NCBI RefSeq assembly: GCF_000687715.1
Contig: NZ_JHXD01000002.1
Location: 124,001-188,000 of the forward strand
Length of the DNA: 64,000 nt
Source of the DNA: Xylanibacter ruminicola Ga6B6
GTDB lineage: Bacteria; Bacteroidota; Bacteroidia; Bacteroidales; Bacteroidaceae
Direction: 5' to 3'
Below are positions 10,205 to 17,478 of this stretch, piece by piece. Under the pieces are notes generated by a model that did not search any database, was not told where the DNA came from, and saw only the letters and a program-made list of their open reading frames with translations. The position numbers and the translations under genes were made by a program. Each line of letters opens with the position of its first letter. The first letter of the stretch is position 1.

Positions 10205-13200
10205 ATGATACGCTTCTTTCAGACCCCACAGAAATCGGTGATTGCCACGGAGGTTGATCACGTACTGAGTGAACAGGAAATCAAGGAATTAAACTGGCTT
10301 TATGGCGGTGCCACGCTATTAGATGCAGAGCAGCTTGAGGGCTACTATGTTGGTCCACGCCGTGAGATGGTAACACCATGGAGTACAAATGCCGTTGAGA
10401 TTACACAGAATATGGGCCTCAGCGGCATTTCTCGTATAGAGGAATATATTGTCGTAGACTCTAAAGATGCCGAGCACGACGAGATGTTGCAGCGTATGTA
10501 TAATGGCCTGAACCAGGACATTTTTACTATTAATATTAAGCCGGAGCCAATTAAGTATGTGGATAATCTGGAGGAATATAACGAGCAGGAAGGTCTGGCT
10601 CTTAGCCCTGAGGAGATTGAATATCTGCACGGACTGGAGAAGAAGAACGGACGTCCATTGACCGATTCTGAGATCTTTGGTTTTGCACAGATCAACTCCG
10701 AGCACTGCCGTCATAAGATCTTTGGCGGTACCTTTATCATTGATGGTAAGGAAATGGAGTCTAGCCTATTCGCAATGATTAAGAAGACTACACAGGAGAA
10801 TCCTAACAAGATTCTTTCGGCTTATAAGGATAATGTGGCTTTTGCACAGGGTCCTGTAGTAGAGCAGTTTGCTCCAAAGGATCAGAGCACCAGCGACTAC
10901 TTCCAGGTAAAAGACATCGAGAGTGTTATCTCGCTGAAGGCAGAGACACACAACTTCCCTACAACAGTAGAGCCATTCAATGGTGCCGCTACAGGTACTG
11001 GTGGTGAAATCCGCGACCGTATGGGTGGTGGTGTTGGTTCATGGCCTATCGCTGGTACAGCTGTTTACATGACAGCTTATCCTCGTCTGACTGATGATGA
11101 CAAGCTGACTCGCGATTGGGAGAGCATTCTGCCCGTTCGCCAGTGGCTGTATCAGACTCCTGAGCAGATTCTAATCAAGGCTTCTAATGGTGCTTCTGAC
11201 TTCGGAAATAAGTTCGGTCAACCACTGATTTGTGGTTCTGTACTTACCTTCGAGCACCAGGAGGCAAATGATACTAAGTATGCTTACGATAAGGTTATCA
11301 TGCTGGCTGGTGGTGTTGGTTATGGCACTAAGCGCGACTGCTTGAAGAAAGAACCTCAGAAGGGTAATAAAGTTGTAGTCGTAGGTGGTGATAACTACCG
11401 TATCGGTCTTGGTGGTGGTTCTGTATCATCAGTTGATACAGGTCGCTATAGCAACGGTATCGAGTTGAACGCCGTTCAGCGTGCTAACCCTGAGATGCAG
11501 AAGCGTGCCTACAATCTGGTTCGTGCCCTTTGTGAGGAGGATGTGAACCCCGTTGTTTCAATACACGACCATGGTTCAGCCGGTCACCTCAACTGTCTTT
11601 CTGAGCTCGTTGAGGAGTGCGGTGGTGAGATTGATATGACCAAGTTGCCTATCGGCGATAAGACTCTGAGTTCTAAGGAGATCATTGCTAACGAGAGTCA
11701 GGAGCGTATGGGACTGCTCATTGACGAGAAGCATATCGAACATGTACGTAAGATTGCTGAGCGCGAGCGTGCTCCGCTGTATGTAGTAGGTGAGACTACC
11801 GGCGATGCTCACTTCTCGTTCAAGCAGGGCGATGGTGTGAAGCCATTCGATTTGGATGTGGCTCAGATGTTCGGTCACTCACCAAAGACTATTATGAAGG
11901 ATAATACTGTAGAGCGTCACTATGCTGACGTAACCTACAGTCAGGATAAGATTAACGAGTATCTCGACCGCGTGCTCCAGCTTGAGGCTGTGGCTTGTAA
12001 GGACTGGTTGACTAACAAGGTCGATCGCTCGGTAACAGGTAAGATTGCACGTCAGCAGTGTCAGGGCGAGATTCAGTTGCCTCTGAGCGATTGTGGTGTT
12101 GTAGCCCTCGACTATCGTGGTGTTAAGGGTATCGCCACAGCACTTGGTCATGCACCTCAGGCTGGTCTGGCTGATCCTGCTGCTGGTTCTGTACTCTCTG
12201 TAGCTGAGGCTCTTACAAATATTGTTTGGGCTCCATTGGCCGAGGGTATGGATTCACTCTCACTCTCAGCTAACTGGATGTGGCCTTGCCGCTCTCAGGA
12301 GGGTGAGGATGCCCGTCTGTATGCTGGTGTAAAGGCTCTGAGCGACTTCTGTTGCGACCTGCACATCAACGTACCAACAGGTAAGGACTCGCTGTCACTC
12401 TCTCAGCAGTATCCTAATGGCGAGAAGATTATCTCTCCTGGAACAGTGATTGTATCAGCTGGTGGTGAGGTTTCTGACATTAAGAAAGTTGTATCGCCTG
12501 TATTGGTTAACGATAAGAATGCATCACTCTATCATATCGACTTCTCGTTCGACGAGCAGCGCCTTGGTGGTTCGGCCTTTGCCCAGAGCTTAGGTAAGGT
12601 AGGCGACGATGTTCCTACTGTTAAGAATGCCGAGTACTTTGCCGATGCCTTCATGGCCGTTCAGGAGATGATTAATCGTGGTTGGATTCTTGCTGGTCAC
12701 GATATCTCTGCCGGTGGTTTGATTACCACTCTGCTTGAGATGTGCTTTGCCAACACTAAGGGTGGTATGCACATCAACCTGCACGACATTTGTGCCGATG
12801 GCGATGTTGTTAAGACTCTCTTCGCTGAGAACCCAGGTGTAGTTATCGAGGTAAGCGATGACTACAAGCAGGAGTTCAAGGATTTCATGGAGGAGCAGGG
12901 CGTTGGTTATGCTAAGATTGGTTATCCTGTTGAGGATGTCCGCACCATCGTTGTGAAGGCTGGTGATGTAGAGCAGACATTCGACATTGATGCTCTCCGT
13001 GATACATGGTATAAGACTTCTTACTTACTCGATCGCAAGCAGAGTTTCAATGGTAAGGCTGCTGAGCGTTTCGCTAACTATAAGAAGCAGCCTATCGAAA
13101 TGCAGTTTAATAAGGACTTCACTGGTAAGTTGGATCAGTATGGTATCTCAGCCGATCGTCGTCAGGCTTCAGGCATTAAGGCTGCCATCATCCGTGAGAA

Positions 13201-13915
13201 GGGTACCAACGGTGAACGTGAGATGGCTTACTGCTTGTATCTGGCTGGTTTTGATGTAAAGGATGTGATGATGACCGACCTGATTTCTGGGCGCGAGACA
13301 CTCGAGGACATCAATATGATTGTATTCTGTGGTGGTTTCTCTAACTCCGATGTACTTGGTTCGGCTAAGGGTTGGGCTGGTGCCTTCCTCTTCAATCCTA
13401 AGGCTAAGGAGGCACTCGATAAGTTCTATGCCCGTGAGGATACCCTTTCATTAGGTATCTGTAACGGTTGTCAGCTGATGGTTGAACTCGGTCTGACGGG
13501 TGCAAAGGGTGCTAAGATGCTGCACAACGACTCTCATAAGTTCGAGAGTGAGTTCATCTCATTGAGCATTCCTCAGAACAATAGCGTGATGTTCGGCTCA
13601 TTGAGTGGCAACAAGCTCGGTTTGTGGGTTGCTCATGGCGAGGGTAAGTTCTCATTGCCCGAGGCTGAGAGTGCTTACAACGTGATTGCCAAGTACAACT
13701 ATGCTGGCTATCCCGCTAATCCTAACGGATCCGACTATAATGTAGCTGGTATCTGCTCAGCCGATGGTCGTCATCTCTGCATGATGCCTCACTTGGAGCG
13801 AGCCGTATTCCCATGGCAGAACGCTTGGTATCCTGCCGATCGTCGTCAGGACGAGGTTACTCCATGGATTGAGGCCTTCGTCAATGCACGTAAATGGGTG
13901 GAGGCTCACAAGTAA
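10205..13915 (+). CDS. purL: Phosphoribosylformylglycinamidine synthase, single-chain
   Basis: A 1236-residue single-chain FGAM synthase, the ATP- and glutamine-dependent fourth step of purine synthesis. Domains in order: N-terminal PurS-like part; linker; two AIR-synthase-like halves (motifs NSEHCRHKIFGG, KAETHNFPTTVEPFNGAATGTGGEIRD, and later VPTGKDSLSLSQQ and GHDISAGGLITTLLEMCFA); and a C-terminal glutamine amidotransferase with GICNGCQLM, whose first Cys (Cys1086) is the likely nucleophile, plus HxE-type residues near the end. The length is close to the usual 1230-1300 of the large type. It has its own promoter and its stop overlaps the start of the first chromate-transporter gene by one base. 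Confidence 0.97.
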   Translation: MIRFFQTPQKSVIATEVDHVLSEQEIKELNWLYGGATLLDAEQLEGYYVGPRREMVTPWSTNAVEITQNMGLSGISRIEEYIVVDSKDAEHDEMLQRMYNGLNQDIFTINIKPEPIKYVDNLEEYNEQEGLALSPEEIEYLHGLEKKNGRPLTDSEIFGFAQINSEHCRHKIFGGTFIIDGKEMESSLFAMIKKTTQENPNKILSAYKDNVAFAQGPVVEQFAPKDQSTSDYFQVKDIESVISLKAETHNFPTTVEPFNGAATGTGGEIRDRMGGGVGSWPIAGTAVYMTAYPRLTDDDKLTRDWESILPVRQWLYQTPEQILIKASNGASDFGNKFGQPLICGSVLTFEHQEANDTKYAYDKVIMLAGGVGYGTKRDCLKKEPQKGNKVVVVGGDNYRIGLGGGSVSSVDTGRYSNGIELNAVQRANPEMQKRAYNLVRALCEEDVNPVVSIHDHGSAGHLNCLSELVEECGGEIDMTKLPIGDKTLSSKEIIANESQERMGLLIDEKHIEHVRKIAERERAPLYVVGETTGDAHFSFKQGDGVKPFDLDVAQMFGHSPKTIMKDNTVERHYADVTYSQDKINEYLDRVLQLEAVACKDWLTNKVDRSVTGKIARQQCQGEIQLPLSDCGVVALDYRGVKGIATALGHAPQAGLADPAAGSVLSVAEALTNIVWAPLAEGMDSLSLSANWMWPCRSQEGEDARLYAGVKALSDFCCDLHINVPTGKDSLSLSQQYPNGEKIISPGTVIVSAGGEVSDIKKVVSPVLVNDKNASLYHIDFSFDEQRLGGSAFAQSLGKVGDDVPTVKNAEYFADAFMAVQEMINRGWILAGHDISAGGLITTLLEMCFANTKGGMHINLHDICADGDVVKTLFAENPGVVIEVSDDYKQEFKDFMEEQGVGYAKIGYPVEDVRTIVVKAGDVEQTFDIDALRDTWYKTSYLLDRKQSFNGKAAERFANYKKQPIEMQFNKDFTGKLDQYGISADRRQASGIKAAIIREKGTNGEREMAYCLYLAGFDVKDVMMTDLISGRETLEDINMIVFCGGFSNSDVLGSAKGWAGAFLFNPKAKEALDKFYAREDTLSLGICNGCQLMVELGLTGAKGAKMLHNDSHKFESEFISLSIPQNNSVMFGSLSGNKLGLWVAHGEGKFSLPEAESAYNVIAKYNYAGYPANPNGSDYNVAGICSADGRHLCMMPHLERAVFPWQNAWYPADRRQDEVTPWIEAFVNARKWVEAHK

Positions 13916-14463
13916 TGAATATATATTGGGATTCTTTTAAGACCTTCTTTCACATTGGCATATTCACCCTCGGTGGTGGATATGCCATGATACCTTTGAT
14001 AGAGGAAGAGGTTGTGAACAAGAAGCAGTGGGTGACCAAGGACGAGATGCTTGACTTGATAGCTATCGCCCAGAGTTGTCCTGGCGTGTTTGCCATCAAC
14101 ATAGCAACCTTTATTGGTTATAAGCTGCGCAAAACACGTGGTGCCATCTGTACCACGCTTGGTACGGCTTTGCCTTCGTTCCTGATTATTCTGGCGATTG
14201 CCATGTTCTTCAGCCAGTTTAAGGATAATAAGGTGGTGGCAGCCATGTTTCGTGGCATCCGTCCGGCTGTGGTGGCTCTGATAGCTGTACCTACATTTAA
14301 TTTGGGTAAACGTGCTAAACTCAACTGGTACACCATCTGGATTCCTATCGTCTGCGCCCTGGCCATCTGGGCTTTAGGTGTTTCACCTATTTATATTATT
14401 ATGATAGCTGCTGTTGGAGGCTATATCTACGGCAGAATAAATAAGACATCGTGTAATTCGTGA
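13915..14463 (+). CDS. Chromate transporter, first half (CHR domain)
   Basis: A 182-residue membrane protein of the short-chain CHR family. It begins MNIYWDSFKTFFHIGIFTLGGGYAMIPLIEEEVV, where GGGYAMIPL is the family signature, and has about five to six hydrophobic segments. Two such half-size proteins normally act together as a pair; here the second follows after 16 bases. The family is linked to chromate efflux, although the natural substrate in gut or rumen anaerobes is uncertain. The start is the ATG whose A is the last base of the purL stop (TAATG), which suggests translational coupling; an in-frame GTG-type start at 13894 inside purL is less likely. The last codons and stop lie within a short AATTCGTG repeat. 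Confidence 0.88.
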   Translation: MNIYWDSFKTFFHIGIFTLGGGYAMIPLIEEEVVNKKQWVTKDEMLDLIAIAQSCPGVFAINIATFIGYKLRKTRGAICTTLGTALPSFLIILAIAMFFSQFKDNKVVAAMFRGIRPAVVALIAVPTFNLGKRAKLNWYTIWIPIVCALAIWALGVSPIYIIMIAAVGGYIYGRINKTSCNS

Positions 14464-14471
14464 AATTCGTG
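14447..14471 (+). repeat. Short tandem repeat of AATTCGTG at the chromate transporter junction
   Basis: AATTCGTG occurs at 14455-14462 and 14464-14471, with a partial copy (ATCGTG) at 14448-14453. The repeat supplies the last codons and the stop of the upstream gene. Confidence 0.6.
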
Positions 14472-14479
14472 CTTGAAAT

Positions 14480-15055
14480 ATGATTTTCGTTAGTTTATTT
14501 ATCACATTTTTCGAGATAGGTCTTTTTGGCTTTGGTGGAGGTTATGGTATGCTTTCACTCATTCAGCACGAAACGGTCGAGGCACATCATTGGCTCTCAA
14601 CATCAGAATTTACCGATATCGTCGCCATCTCTCAGATGACGCCTGGTCCAATTGGTATTAACTCGGCCACTTACTGTGGCTATACCGCCATCCATAATGC
14701 GGGGTATGGTCATCTAGTTTCTATTCTGGGGTCTGCTACAGCAACCTTTGCTTTGGTGTTGCCATCGCTTATCCTGATGATACTTATCAGTAAGATGTTT
14801 ATGAAGTACATGAACACACCGCTGGTACAGTCGATATTTACAGGTTTACGCCCTGCTGTTGTTGGTTTGCTGGCTGCTGCCACCCTGTTGCTTTGCAACA
14901 CCGAGAACTTCTCTACGCCTATTGAGAATCCTTGGCAGTTTGGTATCAGTTGTGCCCTTTTTGTAGCTACTGCTTTTGGTACAGGCTATCTTAAAATCAA
15001 TCCTATCCGCATGATCTGCTATGCTGCATTCGCGGGGTTATTGTTGCTGTACTAA
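14480..15055 (+). CDS. Chromate transporter, second half (CHR domain)
   Basis: A 191-residue CHR-family membrane protein, the partner of the gene before it. It has the signature FEIGLFGFGGGYGMLSLIQHE at the N-terminus, the AISQMTPGPIGINSATYCGY block typical of the second half, and about five further hydrophobic segments. The two halves together probably form one antiporter-like unit in the inner membrane. It ends the purL-led gene group; the next gene (LacI type) has its own promoter. Confidence 0.88.
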   Translation: MIFVSLFITFFEIGLFGFGGGYGMLSLIQHETVEAHHWLSTSEFTDIVAISQMTPGPIGINSATYCGYTAIHNAGYGHLVSILGSATATFALVLPSLILMILISKMFMKYMNTPLVQSIFTGLRPAVVGLLAAATLLLCNTENFSTPIENPWQFGISCALFVATAFGTGYLKINPIRMICYAAFAGLLLLY

Positions 15056-15071
15056 TATTTTTTTTGATAAT

Positions 15072-15106
15072 TTTGGATGCTTTTCGCAAAGATTTATTAT
15101 CTTTGC
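15072..15106 (+). promoter_or_regulatory. Promoter of the lacI-mfs-regulator operon, with inverted repeat
   Basis: TATCTTTGC (-7 box) at 15098-15106, with a TTTG at 15072-15075 as a possible -33 element (22-base gap). An inverted repeat GCAAAGAT (15086-15093) and ATCTTTGC (15099-15106), 5-base spacer, covers the -7 box and could be an autoregulatory operator. Confidence 0.6.
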
Positions 15107-15127
15107 ACGCGGAATAATTGGAAACCG

Positions 15128-16153
15128 ATGGAAGAAAAGGCGCCAATGACAATGAAGGATATTGCACGGGAGTTTGGTATTTCCGTGGCTACCGTGTCGC
15201 GTGCACTCAAGGATTCGCCCCGTATCAGCGAAGAACGTCGCAGGGCTATCCAACAGTTTGCACGCGAACATAACTTCTATCCCAATGCCATTGGCGAGGC
15301 TCTTCGCCATAGTCGTGTTATGCCCCAGCGTGTTATTGGTGTAATCGTACCAGAGTTCACGCATTATTATTTTTCATCTATCCTTACAGGTATCGAGGAG
15401 GCTGCTGCAGCCCGTGGCTATCGCATTATGGTGGCTCTCAGTGGTGAGCAGTATGAGCGCGAGGCACAGATATGTGATAACTTCCATCGCTTTAAGGTGT
15501 GCGGTGTTATTGTGTCGCAAGCTAAAGATACTAAGAACTACGACCACTATCAGAAGTTGATTGATGCTGGTGTGCCCATTGTGTTCTACGATAGAATATG
15601 TACGGGTGTAAACGCCAGTCGTGTGGTGGTAGATGACTATATGGGTGCCATGAACGCCGTTAATTACCTGATAGAGTCGGGCTGCAAGCGTATTGCTTTC
15701 TATGGTGGTCCGTTACAGCTCGAGATATCCAAGAATCGTTTTAATGGTTATAAGGATGCCTTGTTGAGTCATGGTATACAGATAGATGAGAGTATTGTTC
15801 AGGTTTGCGATAACCGTGCAGAAGCTGAGGAGCTTACGCCTAAACTGATGGCGATGGTAAATCCCCCGGATGGCTATTTTGCAGTAAATGACGATACGGC
15901 CATCGGAGTACTCTATACTGTAAAACATGCAGGATTCAGAGTGCCCGAGGATGTGCAGATATGTGGCTTTACTAATGGCCAGCGTGCTGTGGCTTGCGAC
16001 CCGATGCTGACTACTGTCGAACAGCGCGGTCATCGTGTGGGCGAGGAGGCGGCTACCATTCTGATGGATAAGGTCGAAGGCCTGTCGCCGCTCGAGAAGA
16101 TTGAGAAACGCGTGGTTAAAACCCGTCTCGTTGTACGAGGAACAACCAAATAA
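15128..16153 (+). CDS. LacI-family transcriptional regulator
   Basis: A 341-residue regulator. The N-terminal helix-turn-helix is clear: MTMKDIAREFGISVATVSRAL (about residues 7-27) followed by the hinge-helix region. The rest is a periplasmic-binding-protein-like sugar sensor (VIGVIVPEFTHYYFSSILTGIEEAA, then a VCGFTN block near the end). I chose the ATG at 15128; a longer ORF begins at 15077 but that lies before the promoter box at 15098. It heads an operon with an SLC45-type transporter and a membrane AraC-type regulator. LacI proteins bind palindromes with a central CG; one perfect such palindrome occurs in this window, upstream of the starch operon at 55612-55627. Which promoter it controls is not proven. 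Confidence 0.93.
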   Translation: MEEKAPMTMKDIAREFGISVATVSRALKDSPRISEERRRAIQQFAREHNFYPNAIGEALRHSRVMPQRVIGVIVPEFTHYYFSSILTGIEEAAAARGYRIMVALSGEQYEREAQICDNFHRFKVCGVIVSQAKDTKNYDHYQKLIDAGVPIVFYDRICTGVNASRVVVDDYMGAMNAVNYLIESGCKRIAFYGGPLQLEISKNRFNGYKDALLSHGIQIDESIVQVCDNRAEAEELTPKLMAMVNPPDGYFAVNDDTAIGVLYTVKHAGFRVPEDVQICGFTNGQRAVACDPMLTTVEQRGHRVGEEAATILMDKVEGLSPLEKIEKRVVKTRLVVRGTTK

Positions 16154-16176
16154 TTGAGAACTAAGAATTAAGAGAT

Positions 16177-17478
16177 ATGAAACAAAAACCTGATTTGTCT
16201 TTTTGGAAATTGTGGAATCTGAGTTTCGGATTCTTTGGCGTGCAGATTGCTTATGCCCTGCAGAGTGCTAATATTTCACGTATCTTCCGCACGTTAGGTG
16301 CCGATCCTCACTCTCTGAGTTTCTTCTGGATATTACCCCCACTGATGGGTATTCTGGTGCAGCCTATCGTGGGTACGCTGAGTGATAGAACCTGGACTCG
16401 TTTCGGCCGTCGTATACCTTATCTGTTTATTGGTGCCCTGACGGCTGTGGCTGTGATGTGCCTGCTGCCAAATGCTGGTTCGCTAGGTCTTAGCATCTCG
16501 ATGGTAATGATATTTGGTTTGCTCATGCTGATGTTGCTCGATACTAGTATCAATATGGCCATGCAGCCATTTAAGATGATGGTGGGCGATATGGTAAACG
16601 AAGAGCAAAAGGGTAAAGCTTACTCTATCCAGTCGTTCCTGTGTAATGCGGGTAGTGTAGTGGGCTTCCTGTTCCCGTTTGTATTTGCCTGGATTGGCCT
16701 GAAGAATGTGGCTCCCGAAGGCGTTGTGCCCGATACGGTTATCTGGTCGTTCTATATTGGTGCAGCTATCCTTATCCTGTGCGTTATTTATACTACGCTC
16801 AAAGTTAAGGAGTGGTCGCCCGAGGAGTATGCCGAATACAATCCTGTATCTACCGAGAAAGAAGACTCGGGCAACTGGTTCGTATTGCTCAAGAATGCAC
16901 CCTCTGCATTCTGGCGTATCGGCCTGGTTCAGTTCTTCAGTTGGGCTGCTTTCCTTTATATGTGGACATATGTGGTTGATGCTGTGTCGCTTACGGTGTG
17001 GAATACTGCCGATTCTGCCAGCGAAGCCTATCAGGTGGCTGGTAACTGGACGGGTGTGCTCTATGCCATTCAGGCCATGGGCTCGGTAGCTTGGGCTGCT
17101 CTCATTCCACGCTTCAAGAGTATTAAATTGGCTTATGCTGTCAGCATGGCGCTGGGAGGTTTAGGCTTTGCACTTATTCCATTCTGTCCTGGTCAATACC
17201 TGCAGATTATACCATTCCTGCTTATCGGTTGTGCTTGGGCAGCCCAGCTGGCATGTCCGTTCACATTGGTTACCAATGCTCTGCAGGGCTATGGTCATAT
17301 GGGTGCTTATCTCGGACTCTTCAACGGAACCATTTGTGTGCCTCAGATTGTAGCAGCCTTGTTGGGTGGCTCTATCCTCACACTTGTTGGTAGCAACCAG
17401 GCCTATATGATGATAGTATCAGGTGTCCTGTTGTTTGCCGGAGCCTGTGCCGTGTTCAATATTAAGACTAAAAAGTGA
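16177..17478 (+). CDS. MFS sugar transporter, SLC45/GPH-like
   Basis: A 433-residue inner-membrane protein with about 12 hydrophobic helices. It begins KPDLSFWKLWNLSFGFFGVQIAYALQSAN and has GTLSDRTWTRFGRRIPYL in the loop between helices 2 and 3, a pattern typical of SLC45/GPH-type sucrose and maltose-like transporters. Inferred role: proton- or sodium-linked uptake of a di- or oligosaccharide from the periplasm. Neighbours suggest arabino-oligosaccharides (PUL A downstream), while SLC45-type genes beside LacI genes in other Bacteroidota often go with maltose; both are open. It is 23 bases after the LacI gene, and its TGA stop overlaps the GTG start of the next gene. Confidence 0.88.
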   Translation: MKQKPDLSFWKLWNLSFGFFGVQIAYALQSANISRIFRTLGADPHSLSFFWILPPLMGILVQPIVGTLSDRTWTRFGRRIPYLFIGALTAVAVMCLLPNAGSLGLSISMVMIFGLLMLMLLDTSINMAMQPFKMMVGDMVNEEQKGKAYSIQSFLCNAGSVVGFLFPFVFAWIGLKNVAPEGVVPDTVIWSFYIGAAILILCVIYTTLKVKEWSPEEYAEYNPVSTEKEDSGNWFVLLKNAPSAFWRIGLVQFFSWAAFLYMWTYVVDAVSLTVWNTADSASEAYQVAGNWTGVLYAIQAMGSVAWAALIPRFKSIKLAYAVSMALGGLGFALIPFCPGQYLQIIPFLLIGCAWAAQLACPFTLVTNALQGYGHMGAYLGLFNGTICVPQIVAALLGGSILTLVGSNQAYMMIVSGVLLFAGACAVFNIKTKK

